Source of the DNA: Spirochaeta sp. | GTDB taxonomy: Bacteria; Spirochaetota; Spirochaetia; DSM-27196; Alkalispirochaetaceae | Assembly (NCBI GenBank): GCA_027859055.1 | Contig: JAQIBO010000347.1 | Location: forward strand, 1 to 18,468 | Reading direction: 5' to 3' | DNA: 18,468 nucleotides | Shown here: piece after piece, positions 7,543 through 16,411 of the stretch | How positions within the stretch are numbered: position 1 is the stretch's first letter | Layout: each line of letters starts with the position of its first letter | Position numbers and translations under genes: made by a program | Notes under the pieces: generated by a model | Databases searched by the model: none | Told to the model about the DNA's origin: nothing | What the model saw: only the letters and a program-made list of their open reading frames with translations

Positions 7543-8453
7543 GAACCAAACTCCCGCAGAAAAACATTACGAAAACTGTTGAAACGAAATCCAAATTCGC
7601 GTTCGGCTTTTGATGAATCCACAGAGACAGAGTTAGCCATCGTGGGTGAAAGGCGGCGCAAGAGGCCTTTCGTCAGGGGAACCTGCAAGACCGGTTGTGT
7701 TACGGAGGACACGAGCGACAGGATTTCCTGCAAGTCGACAGCTGGACCAGCTGCGTTATATATTCCTGCTTTTTCGTCCGGATTCTCCAAAATCTTATGC
7801 AAAAGCCGTCCTAAGTCTTCAACATCTACAAAACTCTTGCTAATTCCGGATTTGACCGAAAAGAACACTCTTCTACGTTCAGCCAAACCGATAAGCTTAC
7901 GCAAGTTTCCCCGATCATCCCGACTAATCACGGTTCCCGGACGTACGATGCTCAAGTACACCCCAACGCCTTCTTGAGCTGCGGATGCAAGACGTGCTTC
8001 CGCCTCGGCTTTTGACGCTGCATAGGCTGTTGCTGGCAAGAGAGGGCTATTCTCGTTAGCGATCTCAAAGCTTTCACCGTAGACAGCAATACTAGAAAAG
8101 TAAATGAAAGTGCCGGATGTGTTCCGTCCTTGAATATACTCCGAAAGCAACACAGTTGGCGCTAAGACGTTTAGCCTTTGATAAGTGCCAAGTGTGATAC
8201 TTCGTTCATGTACAGCTGCTGCCAAGAAAACTACCGCATCTGCTTGCCGAAGAGCAACTGAGAGATCGCGAGGGATCTCAACCGAAAACTCCTTACATAC
8301 GTTCAGGTCGAAGACAATGAACTCGTCTACATTTGGCGGATTCAGGGGTGTAAGATCAACACCAGTAATACACAGATTTGAAATTGAGTCACGAAGTATT
8401 GGAATTACACGACGTGCCACACCACCTGAAGAACCAATTACAAGAAGTTTCAC
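7539..8453 (-). CDS. NAD-dependent epimerase/dehydratase family 4-ketoreductase
   Basis: A 304-residue extended short-chain dehydrogenase. The N-terminal Rossmann motif is degenerate (GSSGGVAR, 7-14). FLAAAVHERS, the catalytic Ser in FIYFSSIAVYG (116-126) and Y144xxxK148 (YAASK) follow, then IVRPGTVI, KSFVDVEDLGRLL and YNAAGPA. The family includes WbpV- and WreQ-like proteins that reduce the 4-keto group of the WbpM/WreV product to give UDP-QuiNAc or UDP-FucNAc. Direct translational coupling to the CapD-type dehydratase supports that role. Exact stereochemistry is inference. It begins 12 bp after the upstream glycosyltransferase stop. Confidence 0.82.
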   Translation of the reverse strand: MKLLVIGSSGGVARRVIPILRDSISNLCITGVDLTPLNPPNVDEFIVFDLNVCKEFSVEIPRDLSVALRQADAVVFLAAAVHERSITLGTYQRLNVLAPTVLLSEYIQGRNTSGTFIYFSSIAVYGESFEIANENSPLLPATAYAASKAEAEARLASAAQEGVGVYLSIVRPGTVISRDDRGNLRKLIGLAERRRVFFSVKSGISKSFVDVEDLGRLLHKILENPDEKAGIYNAAGPAVDLQEILSLVSSVTQPVLQVPLTKGLLRRLSPTMANSVSVDSSKAEREFGFRFNSFRNVFLREFGS

Positions 8454-8465
8454 AAATAAACCCGT

Positions 8466-9236
8466 CTATATCCTTGCCTGATGGAAACCATTCCAGGCAA
8501 AATTGGCGAGATAGTAAGCAGACCGAAAAGGGTCAAGCTTCTCCAACTCACGATAGATGCGCCACTTGTGTTTAGCCGTTCTAAACTTATTACCTGATAC
8601 CGAGCTTGTGTTTCCGGTACGATACAACGCAAGGACTTCATTAACGCCGCCGGCTGGGCGCCCTTCCCGTAGTATAGAAAGCCAGAGAGCCCAGTCTTGA
8701 TGTACTGGTATATCCGGCATGTACCTTTTCCCTATACGCGATGAGTCATAGATCGCCGTAAGGCACCCTATATGGTTTTTTTTCAGCAGGCTTGAATAAC
8801 TCAAACACGCCGGCACTTTAACTACTCTGCCGCTTCGATTTCCACGGAGATCTACACGCTCAAACCAGGAGTAGCTCAACGCCAACTCATTGGATTGCAT
8901 GTGCTCAATTTGCACATGTAACTTGTTGGGCAGCCATATATCATCGGAGTCCAAGAAAGCAATGAAACGGCCCTGTGCTTTTGAAATTGCCAGATTGCGC
9001 GCCGCAGCCGGGCCATACTCATTACTTGTCTCGAACATGCGGATTCGTGAGTCATCGCTAAGAAGATGTGTGATAATTTCAATAGTTTGATCGTTGCTTC
9101 TGTCGTCAACGATCAATAGTTCCCAGTCGGCAAGGGTTTGTCCTATAACACTTGTAACCGACTCTTCTATCGTAGTTTCGACGTTATGCGCAGGCATAAT
9201 AACCGATACGAGCGGACCTGAATCGGAGTTTCTCAT
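8466..9236 (-). CDS. Family 2 glycosyltransferase
   Basis: A 256-residue inverting GT-A glycosyltransferase. The start VSVIMPAHNVETTIEESVTS (10-29), LLIVDDRSNDQT (40-51), the GPAAARNLAI block and the metal-binding FLDSDDIWLP (94-103) are all intact. The C-terminal LALYRTGNTSSVSGNKFRTA motif is typical of GT2 enzymes in O-antigen clusters (usually RxxxNS near the C-terminus). It probably works on the cytoplasmic face, adding one sugar to the lipid-linked unit. Donor and acceptor cannot be read from the sequence. It is a little shorter than many GT2 proteins but looks complete. Confidence 0.88.
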   Translation of the reverse strand: MRNSDSGPLVSVIMPAHNVETTIEESVTSVIGQTLADWELLIVDDRSNDQTIEIITHLLSDDSRIRMFETSNEYGPAAARNLAISKAQGRFIAFLDSDDIWLPNKLHVQIEHMQSNELALSYSWFERVDLRGNRSGRVVKVPACLSYSSLLKKNHIGCLTAIYDSSRIGKRYMPDIPVHQDWALWLSILREGRPAGGVNEVLALYRTGNTSSVSGNKFRTAKHKWRIYRELEKLDPFRSAYYLANFAWNGFHQARI

Positions 9237-9509
9237 TTAGATACCAAACCTTTCTTTAAGTGCTCGTCGAACATTAACAGTATTCAGCATAGAGTCAAGA
9301 ATAAAACTGATATGGTTTGAGAGGGACCATCTGTTAAAACCGCTCAACGAAATTTTTAAGTTACTCGTAACGTTTGCTCAGGCATTAGGCTGAGTAATGC
9401 CGGTGCCATAGGCCAAGTTAGGCGTTTTCCGTCCATGTTGATCCTCACGTATTTCAGCATCTGAAAAAACATCATTGACGGGCCATCAAACCAAGATAAA
9501 TTCAATTAG
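9237..9509. other. Gap between two glycosyltransferase genes, possible remnant ORF
   Basis: The longest gap inside the operon, at 273 bp. On the minus strand 9356-9475 could encode 39 residues (MMFFQMLKYVRINMDGKRLT and 19 more), and the same frame stays open about 11 codons further upstream. No Shine-Dalgarno sequence or family match is evident. It may be the tail of a decayed gene. I see no terminator. Confidence 0.3.
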
Positions 9510-10451
9510 TCAGCGACTCCAATAGTTGATTCCAAAGAATATCTCTATAGTGATTTTAACAAAATTTGCAAGCATTCCGGGGATACGAGCGCCTTTTGGG
9601 TACGCTAACCTTACAAAGTGAAAACGTCTGAGGGGGTTCATCGTTGACTTTAGACTATTAATCCCTCGAAGACGATGGGTTAATCTGGAGATCTTTTTAT
9701 CGCTTCTTATTCCGGTATTCTTTAAATCTGTCCGGACGATCAATTCACCGCAAACCTTAGGTTCGTAACCGGACCGCCTTATTCGGTTGCTGAACTCATA
9801 ATCCGCTCCATAGTGTGGAAGACTATGCGAGTTTGGAAATCCTCCGGCACGCACAGCCATAACCGGCATAAAAACCATTCTCATTGGTAGATAACTGACG
9901 GTTCTGAATGCGTTGCGGGGAACAGAATACACATGTTTGTTCTTCGCTATGATCCAAGATTCGACTTGTACGCCGGCGGACACATATCCTCCCACGCTAT
10001 TCTGAATTACGGCACCTATTTGAGCGTCTGAACGCTCACTATTTGGTATGTTCAAGTATTGAAATAGAACATCAGAGTCAAACGATGTATCTATATTTGT
10101 CACGACAACAATATCATCGTCGCGCCCACGGGATAACACCCAACGCAAACCGGATTCGACAAGTCCTGTCCAAAACACGGAAGGATTCGACGGTATCTCG
10201 ACGGTTCTATGTCTAAAGTCTTTCTCAAGAAGAAGATTCGAAGACTCGTCACCCGGATTGGCATTTACAACAACGATAATGCAGTGCTCGTACGCGACGT
10301 GGTCCCAACTGCTAAGGAACTCCTTGAGATGACGGGGTTCTCTATAAGTTGGTGCCACGACAAATACTGTTGGTTCCGTTGGATGAGATTTTCGGTGCAT
10401 ATCCCGTATTTCCCTAATGTCTGGTTTTGTTTTTGGTGGTTTGATCAGCAT
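9510..10451 (-). CDS. Family 2 glycosyltransferase, rhamnosyltransferase-like
   Basis: A 313-residue GT-A-type glycosyltransferase. VFVVAPTYREPRHLKEFLSS (29-48) and IIVVVNANPGD (58-68) form the nucleotide-binding half. IPSNPSVFWTGLVESGLRWVL (86-106) corresponds to the N-x-G segment of WbbL-like enzymes. TNIDTSFDSDVL (118-129) takes the place of the DxD motif, in the NxD form seen in many rhamnosyltransferase-like GT2 proteins. HYGADYEFSNRIRRSGY matches the GEDxDxxxR-type acceptor block. The ATG at 10451 has no obvious ribosome site. An internal ATG at 10400 has AGGGA at a good distance and is a plausible alternative that removes 17 residues. Sugar specificity is unknown. Confidence 0.83.
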   Translation of the reverse strand: MLIKPPKTKPDIREIRDMHRKSHPTEPTVFVVAPTYREPRHLKEFLSSWDHVAYEHCIIVVVNANPGDESSNLLLEKDFRHRTVEIPSNPSVFWTGLVESGLRWVLSRGRDDDIVVVTNIDTSFDSDVLFQYLNIPNSERSDAQIGAVIQNSVGGYVSAGVQVESWIIAKNKHVYSVPRNAFRTVSYLPMRMVFMPVMAVRAGGFPNSHSLPHYGADYEFSNRIRRSGYEPKVCGELIVRTDLKNTGIRSDKKISRLTHRLRGINSLKSTMNPLRRFHFVRLAYPKGARIPGMLANFVKITIEIFFGINYWSR

Positions 10452-10486
10452 TGCTTTTCAGATTATTCAGCCAAATCTTATCTTCT

Positions 10487-11782
10487 TTATGACGACGTCA
10501 TTTTTCTTTTCGGTCTATAAGATTTTTGTAGGTCAGTGGGCAATGAGGATGGGCGTGCCAAGAGACTTAAGAAAGATGCTGTAATGATTAGGCTCCCTTG
10601 GAAGTACGGGCTACCCGAAGGCATCGATTGGTAATAGACCAGATTAATTGATAGGATGAATATAACAAAACTTGTCCAGAGCAATTGTTGCACAATATTC
10701 TTTCCGATAACGCTCTTCGACTCGGATTTAAGAGGAAAAGCCCCTACTTTTAGAATAGGGATTAGGATTATAAGAAGAAGAGTCACAACAAGACCGAACA
10801 GGCCATTTTCGTAAAAGAAGCTGATGAGACCGGAATGGGGGCTCATTTCCCAAATGTTGTTCGTTGCGTCAGTAAATTGGAAAGTCCTGTTTGAACTACC
10901 GAACCCATAGCCCCACGTAATTAAAGATTTGGTGCCGCTAACTACTTCATTGATCATTTGTTCAGATACTCTAAATCGCAGCATAACAGATCCGGCACGG
11001 CCTACCATCGAGGCAAGATCAGTCACAACCGTAAAACCAGAGCTGAATACGATAGCTGCAAGTACGAGACTAACCAATAAATATTTGGCAAAAAGCAACA
11101 CTACGGGCGACTTCTTTAGCGACAGCAAAGCTCGCATTGTCACGGAAAGAACGAGTATCATAGCCAGCATCAGCACGGCTTTCGTTTGTACGCGAGACCC
11201 AAAAATAAAAGGTGATAATAGAGCCCAGAAAACGAAAAAGGTCATCCAGCGCACTTCCTCCTTGGTCAATTCTACGTTAAAAAACAGAATGAGCATTGTG
11301 AAAACCATGACATAGATGTAGACGTCGTTTTGTAATAGCGTAGGAATACCGTTTCCACGGAAGAAGTGTGTCGCAAGGTCAATCACGATAAGAACCTTAA
11401 CTGACGTTAAAGCAACTCGACGGACGATATCAATTATTACGTCGGGGGCGTCATGCGTCAACACGGCATAAACGATGAAGAAGCTAGACCAGCCCACGGC
11501 CGTACTTAGGACCGCGGCAAAACCGCTATCTAATAGTATTCCTTGGATGGATTTCATCCCTATGTACAAGAACGCGAATGTAAGGAAAATCAATGCTGCT
11601 CTTGAAATTCTATGTCGAACAAAGAAGACAAAGAGTGCAATCAGGTTGAGACAAGCGACAACCAACGTGACTTTGTCAGACCCAAGACCTGTCCTTCTCA
11701 CGAACAGCACTGCGACATGATTTAGATTAAGTATAGTAAGCAGTTGAACATCAACAGTACTAACAGAACTTTGTGACCTCAT
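10487..11782 (-). CDS. wzy: Wzy-type O-antigen/repeat-unit polymerase
   Basis: A polytopic membrane protein of 431 residues from the chosen ATG at 11782, with about 10-12 hydrophobic segments and a large periplasmic loop. The loop ends with MSPHSGLISFFYENGLFGL, which resembles the H-x-x-x-L...E-x-G-L-x-G motif of the Wzy/WaaL O-antigen ligase superfamily. I reject the frame's upstream start at 11869 because it would overlap wzx by 64 bp with a polar, non-membrane extension. The chosen start lies 23 bp after the wzx stop, though its ribosome site is weak. The Wzx neighbour and lack of a core-oligosaccharide context favour polymerase over ligase. Wzy proteins share little sequence, so the call rests on topology, motif and position. 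Confidence 0.8.
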   Translation of the reverse strand: MRSQSSVSTVDVQLLTILNLNHVAVLFVRRTGLGSDKVTLVVACLNLIALFVFFVRHRISRAALIFLTFAFLYIGMKSIQGILLDSGFAAVLSTAVGWSSFFIVYAVLTHDAPDVIIDIVRRVALTSVKVLIVIDLATHFFRGNGIPTLLQNDVYIYVMVFTMLILFFNVELTKEEVRWMTFFVFWALLSPFIFGSRVQTKAVLMLAMILVLSVTMRALLSLKKSPVVLLFAKYLLVSLVLAAIVFSSGFTVVTDLASMVGRAGSVMLRFRVSEQMINEVVSGTKSLITWGYGFGSSNRTFQFTDATNNIWEMSPHSGLISFFYENGLFGLVVTLLLIILIPILKVGAFPLKSESKSVIGKNIVQQLLWTSFVIFILSINLVYYQSMPSGSPYFQGSLIITASFLSLLARPSSLPTDLQKSYRPKRKMTSS

Positions 11783-11805
11783 GTAATACCCGTAATGGGA
11801 CCATC

Positions 11806-13182
11806 CTAAATTGTAATGATCGAAATCGTAACGACTGATGCGGAAAGAAGCATGATCCAAATCGGCCACTTAACAGGGAAAAACTTCCGGGTAATCACGA
11901 ACGCGAGGAGAGAAAAAACTGCATGCGATACTATGGTAGACCAAGCTGCTCCGACTGTTCCCCATATGGGAATCAGAAGATAGTTAAGAGTGACATTCAG
12001 CACAACTGAAACAGACGTCATTAGCGGGAGAGCCCACGTTTTCTTGAGATAAAAGATGGGTGGAGAGAAAAGGTAATAGAATGATCCGAAGAACACACTC
12101 CCAAACATGAGTGGAAGTAGTGACAGAGCCTCATTGTACGCACTAGGAACCAGCAGCGCCAAGATTGGAGGTCCAATATATACGCCGGCCAATGTCGTCA
12201 AAAATACAACAAGCACCCAATAGTGCGAAATTTGGCGGATCGTATTCGCCGTCGCAGTTTTTGATTGGTTCATAGATTGATAAAAGCTTGGTTGAAACGC
12301 CTGTCCAAAAGAGATCACGAGAAGTGTCAGAGGGGTTGCGAGAGAATATGCGACGGTGTAGTGCCCAACGGCTTCCATTGGCAACAAGTTCGCCAATATG
12401 ACTCGATCTATCAGGTTGTGAAGAACATTTGCAATTTGATGAAGAACGACGGGAAAACCGAATGAGACCGCGTATAGTAGGGCTTTTTTTGATAGACGGA
12501 ACTCGAAATACTTCCAGTACCAAAAAAACGACAATACGGCGAAACTAACGGTTCCTATTGCGATACCCAGAATCCTCCCTTCAACCTTTGGCAAAACGGT
12601 AAGCATTAGCAGGACGGATATAGCTGCCATACCGCCAAATCTTATGAATTGAAGGGATGCCGCTATGGCATGTTTTTGAAGAGCCTTGAATAGGCTTATC
12701 GCGTTGTTGCCTATCGCCTGAAAAAGACCGGCAACCAAAATTATTGGAACCATTGGCCAAAAAGGGACTCCTTCTCGTCCAAGGACCCATCCGGAAACTC
12801 CACCCCAAACGATAATCGTTGTAACAATGAAAGAACCAATCACGACAATTGCAAGATTGACAGTAAAGGTAAAAGACCCAAAGGACGGCCACAGCGGTTT
12901 TACTTCGTAGTACGCACGTACCTGAGCGCCCGACGTACCAAAGCCAAGTCCACTTGCTGTCAGTACCAATATCACCTGGAAATAACCAACAATGCCATAT
13001 TCCGCTGGTGTTAACAGTCTCGTAAAAAGCGGAATTAGTAAAAAATTGGAAGATTTTGCCGCAATTTCCGAAAGCCCGTAATAGGTAGTGCCCTTCAAAA
13101 CACGGGAAAATGAGAACTGAGGCATGTTGTCGCGTTCCACTGTAGCGTCTCGGGTATTATTGGTATTCTTTGAATCAGGCAC
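11806..13182 (-). CDS. wzx: Wzx repeat-unit flippase (MOP superfamily)
   Basis: A 458-residue multi-spanning protein of the polysaccharide transport/MATE-like MOP superfamily, with about 12-14 membrane helices. The diagnostic N-terminus is KSSNFLLIPLFTRLLTPAEYGIVGYFQVI, the common flippase opening (xxLxPLxTRxLxPxEYGxxxxF). Wzx moves the undecaprenyl-diphosphate-linked repeat unit to the periplasmic face. The longest frame starts with GTG at 13182, one base after the upstream stop. An ATG at 13125 (residue 20, MPQFSFSRVLKG) is an equally good start and would remove a polar Asn/Asp-rich leader. Confidence 0.9.
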   Translation of the reverse strand: MPDSKNTNNTRDATVERDNMPQFSFSRVLKGTTYYGLSEIAAKSSNFLLIPLFTRLLTPAEYGIVGYFQVILVLTASGLGFGTSGAQVRAYYEVKPLWPSFGSFTFTVNLAIVVIGSFIVTTIIVWGGVSGWVLGREGVPFWPMVPIILVAGLFQAIGNNAISLFKALQKHAIAASLQFIRFGGMAAISVLLMLTVLPKVEGRILGIAIGTVSFAVLSFFWYWKYFEFRLSKKALLYAVSFGFPVVLHQIANVLHNLIDRVILANLLPMEAVGHYTVAYSLATPLTLLVISFGQAFQPSFYQSMNQSKTATANTIRQISHYWVLVVFLTTLAGVYIGPPILALLVPSAYNEALSLLPLMFGSVFFGSFYYLFSPPIFYLKKTWALPLMTSVSVVLNVTLNYLLIPIWGTVGAAWSTIVSHAVFSLLAFVITRKFFPVKWPIWIMLLSASVVTISIITI

Positions 13183-13183
13183 T

Positions 13184-14317
13184 CTATTGACTCTTTAAGT
13201 ATCGCGAAAACTCGTTTAAGCTAACCTGAGCGCTATTCACTATAGCGAATTCATTTTGCTTGTAAGTATTGGCAAAAACAATGTGGAGCTGTTCCCAAGT
13301 ATCTGGACAATGTATACCGGTATCCGTCATAAAAGCACAAATACGCATCAGATCCTCGTGACGAGTCATCTCTGGATGCAATCTAGCGACACATACTAGC
13401 TTGAAATGCGCGTCATCAACATTCATCAGGACCGATGAATATGGACTTACAAGGGTCTGGTACGGCAAAGAATGGACCAGCGATTCTGCATCTTCGTCTG
13501 TATCCACGATAGTAATGCGGGAATCGTCAGAGACAAGCCGTCGAAGTCGTTGTTTAAACAGCATAGTGTCTCTAGGATGAAACTTAAGAACACACCGTGA
13601 ATACGTGTCTAAACCAAATTTGATAATTTCTAGAATCCAGTTAATATAGTTATCAACATCCAGATACCATAAGTATAGAGGTTGGTTAAAGAAGAAAAAC
13701 CCATCTTCAAGTCGTGTTTTGGAGAAATCCTGCAACGGTTTTTGAAAGAACGTTACGGGGAAGTCTCGGACGCTTTTATACGGATTGTGGACCACGCATG
13801 CGCTAATGAGATAATCGAGAATCTGAGGATAAGAACGCCCCCCCTGTATTACGAACCGGGCACGTGAGACAATACGAGTGATGATCAATATTGCCCACAA
13901 CAGTCGTGACACAGAATCTATTGGAAGCCGTCGTCCCCTGGATGAAAGGGTACGGTACGACATCAGCCCATCCTCTCCGAGTATAACTGTCGCACCCGCC
14001 ATATGCGCTGAGCGAGCAAACATATGATTCAAGATTTCGTACTCAGAAAACAAATAGAGACTATCGCGCGGAGTGAATATCTTATGGCAATATGCCGCCC
14101 AGAATCCGGAAATGAGACTCGTAATCGAACGAACGGGCGATTGTCGAGAATAAGCCCGATACAGGGTCATTATGAGATTTGGGCTATCAGATGCTAAAGC
14201 GGTCGCTTGTTTTCGTTCCGCTATCAGAATAACAGACCAGCTTCGTTTGTTTAGATACTTCGCTAATCCTTTCATCAATTCTAAATGACTTCGGTTATTG
14301 ATCAAAAAATATGTCAT
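13184..14317 (-). CDS. Putative GT-B glycosyltransferase with sialyltransferase-like motifs
   Basis: A 377-residue protein with no signal peptide and no obvious full-length relative that I can name. Three short motifs occur in the order and spacing of bacterial sialyl/polysialyltransferases (GT38, GT52, GT80): E115-D116-G117 in VILGEDGLMSY, H247-P248 in VLKFHPRD, and S294-S295 in VSPYSSVLMNV. In those families the acidic-acidic-Gly and HP motifs bind acceptor and CMP-donor. It may therefore transfer a nonulosonic acid, Kdo or another CMP-sugar, but no CMP-sugar gene is in the window. AAGGA lies about 12 bases before the ATG. It is the first gene of the block 14317-2297, 64 bp from the dead IS3 element. 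Function is inference from motifs. Confidence 0.72.
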   Translation of the reverse strand: MTYFLINNRSHLELMKGLAKYLNKRSWSVILIAERKQATALASDSPNLIMTLYRAYSRQSPVRSITSLISGFWAAYCHKIFTPRDSLYLFSEYEILNHMFARSAHMAGATVILGEDGLMSYRTLSSRGRRLPIDSVSRLLWAILIITRIVSRARFVIQGGRSYPQILDYLISACVVHNPYKSVRDFPVTFFQKPLQDFSKTRLEDGFFFFNQPLYLWYLDVDNYINWILEIIKFGLDTYSRCVLKFHPRDTMLFKQRLRRLVSDDSRITIVDTDEDAESLVHSLPYQTLVSPYSSVLMNVDDAHFKLVCVARLHPEMTRHEDLMRICAFMTDTGIHCPDTWEQLHIVFANTYKQNEFAIVNSAQVSLNEFSRYLKSQ

Positions 14318-14380
14318 TATTCAATATTTTCCTTGCGGAATAAGGACGCTTTTGTTTTGTGCAACCCCGAATTCCCCGAA

Positions 14381-14393
14381 AGGGGGTGCGGAC
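14381..14393. repeat. Left terminal inverted repeat of the IS3 element
   Basis: It exactly matches the reverse complement of 15967-15979. The base run CCCC-GAAA-GGGG at 14374-14385 overlaps this end and forms a perfect small hairpin. Confidence 0.8.
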
Positions 14394-14410
14394 GTTTTCT
14401 CGGACCGTTT

Positions 14411-15933
14411 TCAGGCCGCCAGCCCGCGGCTGACTCGATATTTGACCGGACTCAACCCTCCGAGTGAGAGCTTGATCCGCTTCTCGTTGTACCACCGAAT
14501 GTAGTCATCAACCAACTGGATGAACCGGTTAACGGTAGTTGTTCGCCACGAGCGATTGTAGCACATCTCGGTCTTGAGCCGTCCGAAAAAGCCTTCGCAG
14601 GCCGCATTATCACGGGTGCACGCCTTTTTCGACATCGATCGGGTGATGCCCCGCCCGTGTTGTTCGTTCGAGCCACCCAGGCCAACGGTAATGCGCACCG
14701 CGGTCGGAATGGATGATCGGAACCAGCCCGGTCGTGAGTCGGTTGATACCGCGGTCGAGCATGGTGTTGACCAGATTGGCATAGGGGCTCGTTCCGATCG
14801 TCCAGCTCAATACCATTTCGTCAAAGCAATCGATTAGCGGTTACAGGTACCCCTTGGCCGCAGGGAGCGGGAACTCAGTGATGTTGGTGAGCCACTTCTC
14901 ATCTGGTCGGTCGGCACGAAAGTTTCGCTAGAGCAGGTTTGGTGCTGCTGGCATGGATCCACCCGCGTACGTCGAGAACCGACGTACGCGGCGTCCGGTC
15001 ACGACCAATTTTTCTTCGCGCATGAGCCGACGTACAATCTTCTCAGACACGACAATGCCGTGGTGTCGCCGAAGTACCATGTGGAGCCGACGATACCCAA
15101 ATACACGGCGGTTGTCCTCAAAGGTTGTGTGCAGTCGATGTCGAAGCGCCAGATGGCGATCAGGCAGCCGCTGACGGGCTCGATGATAGAAATTAGCTTG
15201 AGGCGCGGCAGTGACAGCGCGGTACGTAGCTCAGGGATCCTGTAGATAGCTTTCAAGACATCAATCAACAGAGTTTTTCTCGCGATTGGTCAGATCGCAA
15301 GGATTGATGCCCGGTTCTTTTCGCACAATCTCGTTGGTTTTCACCAGGATATCGTGCTTGAGCTTGTGGTTCCGCTTCTCGAGGTCTTCAAGCTCCTATT
15401 GCACGGTTTCTCGGGTTGCATTTTCGGTAACCCTGCGCCGTGTACGCTTCACCGTTGGCCCATCCTCTCCGAGAAACTGCTTCCGCCACGCGTACAACTC
15501 TCTATCGCGATCGGCAACCTCTTTGGCAGACCCGGTTGCGGGAACACAGATCGATGACGGCTTACCGCTTCTCTTCCTCGGAGCATGGCGCATGATGCTC
15601 GCGCTGCAAAGAGGCTTTCATGACCGCAGGGCACCGCTGACGAACCCAGTGACGCAGAAAATCTCTGTTCGGGTAGCCTAGTACACCCACCGTGAACTGG
15701 TGGCGACGACCGTGCTCGAGGAAGTGGTCCACGGCAGCGGCCTACTGCTCCTCGGTGTACTTCGACTGCGGCTTCGCGTGGAACGCGACATCGCCATTCA
15801 GGGCATAGCTCCGATACCAAGCCCTAACCGACTTGCGATCTGGGTACCCGAGCATTCGGATCGTTGCCGATGCGGAACGTCCCAACTTGATGTACAGCTG
15901 AACCACTTTCAGCTTCTCTTCAAGTGAATACAT
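14411..15933 (-). pseudogene. IS3-family transposase OrfA/OrfB remnant
   Basis: OrfA begins at 15933 (MYSLEEKLKVVQLYIKLGRS) with an excellent GGAGGG ribosome site. It reads the helix-turn-helix LGYPDRKSVRAWYRSY and then meets TAG at 15742-15744 and later in-frame stops. OrfB pieces lie in different frames: NREK...IDVLKAIYRIPEL, GYRRLHMVLRRHHGI and DEKWLTNITEFPLPAAKGYL followed by a stop. They continue with PLIDCFDEMVLSW, HSDRGAHYRWPGWLER and finally NAACEGFFGRLKTEM...YIRWYNEKRIKLSLGGLSPVKYR. The DDE triad is damaged: the first Asp (normally WLTDITEF) is Asn, while HSD and the Glu in ACEGFF survive. Several frameshifts and stops make it non-functional. Confidence 0.88.
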
Positions 15934-15966
15934 GGACCAGAACCCTCCAAATGGGTCTAAGTTTTT

Positions 15967-15979
15967 GTCCGCACCCCCT
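15967..15979. repeat. Right terminal inverted repeat of the IS3 element
   Basis: Perfect 13-bp inverted match to the left end. OrfA starts 33 bp inside. Confidence 0.8.
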
Positions 15980-16411
15980 CTTGAGGATTCAATCGTTGCA
16001 CGAAATAGACGCTTTCTAATACAGAGTGAAAAATTGTAGGTAGGAGCGCTACTATGTACACCGAAGTTCTTGGGAAAGATATTGGCACAGTAATTCAAAA
16101 AGATGTCAACAATGATTTAATAGTTCCATCCGGAACTTTATCACCGTTGTTGACAGAAAGAACGTAAATTGTAAAAAATGCTTCCCTATGTTTTGACGTC
16201 TTCTCGATACGTAGGTTTATCATTATTGTCTTACCGTTAGGAACTTAAGCTTGGCTTCAATCGTTCAGTAGAATGTTGGTGGCAATGGCTACCACCTGTA
16301 CGGGTGTTGCATACCCCAATGAAGAGGTCAGACTTCAAAATCGGGTTTAATCGGCAAACTATTGTCCTCAATCAATGAAAAATTGAATCCACATAAGTAC
16401 AGAATATGCTC
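15980..16411. other. Gene-free AT-rich stretch beside the dead IS3
   Basis: I see no supported gene in these 432 bp. Frames on both strands are short and interrupted. A weak inverted repeat GGTGG...CCACC lies at 16278-16296, without a T-run. It may be decayed sequence that once joined the two neighbouring glycosyltransferase-like genes before the IS entered. Confidence 0.4.

Larger units (their letters stand above)
14381..15979 (-). mobile_element. Degenerate IS3-family insertion sequence
   Basis: A 1,599-bp element bounded by 13-bp perfect inverted repeats AGGGGGTGCGGAC (14381-14393, and reversed at 15967-15979), with scattered further matches inside. No target duplication is apparent: the bases outside are CGAA on the left and CTTG on the right. 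The only coding content is a ruined two-part IS3 transposase. It splits the locus between two glycosyltransferase-like genes and is clearly older than the element at 340-1976. Confidence 0.85.

Noticed and set aside
11783..11869. Longer Wzy starting at 11869
   Set aside because: It would overlap wzx by 64 bp and add a polar segment with no membrane character.
14337..14364. Sigma70-like promoter (TTGCAC, 16 bp, TATTCC) before the sialyltransferase-like gene
   Set aside because: Weak match to consensus in AT-rich DNA and the host's promoter rules are unknown.
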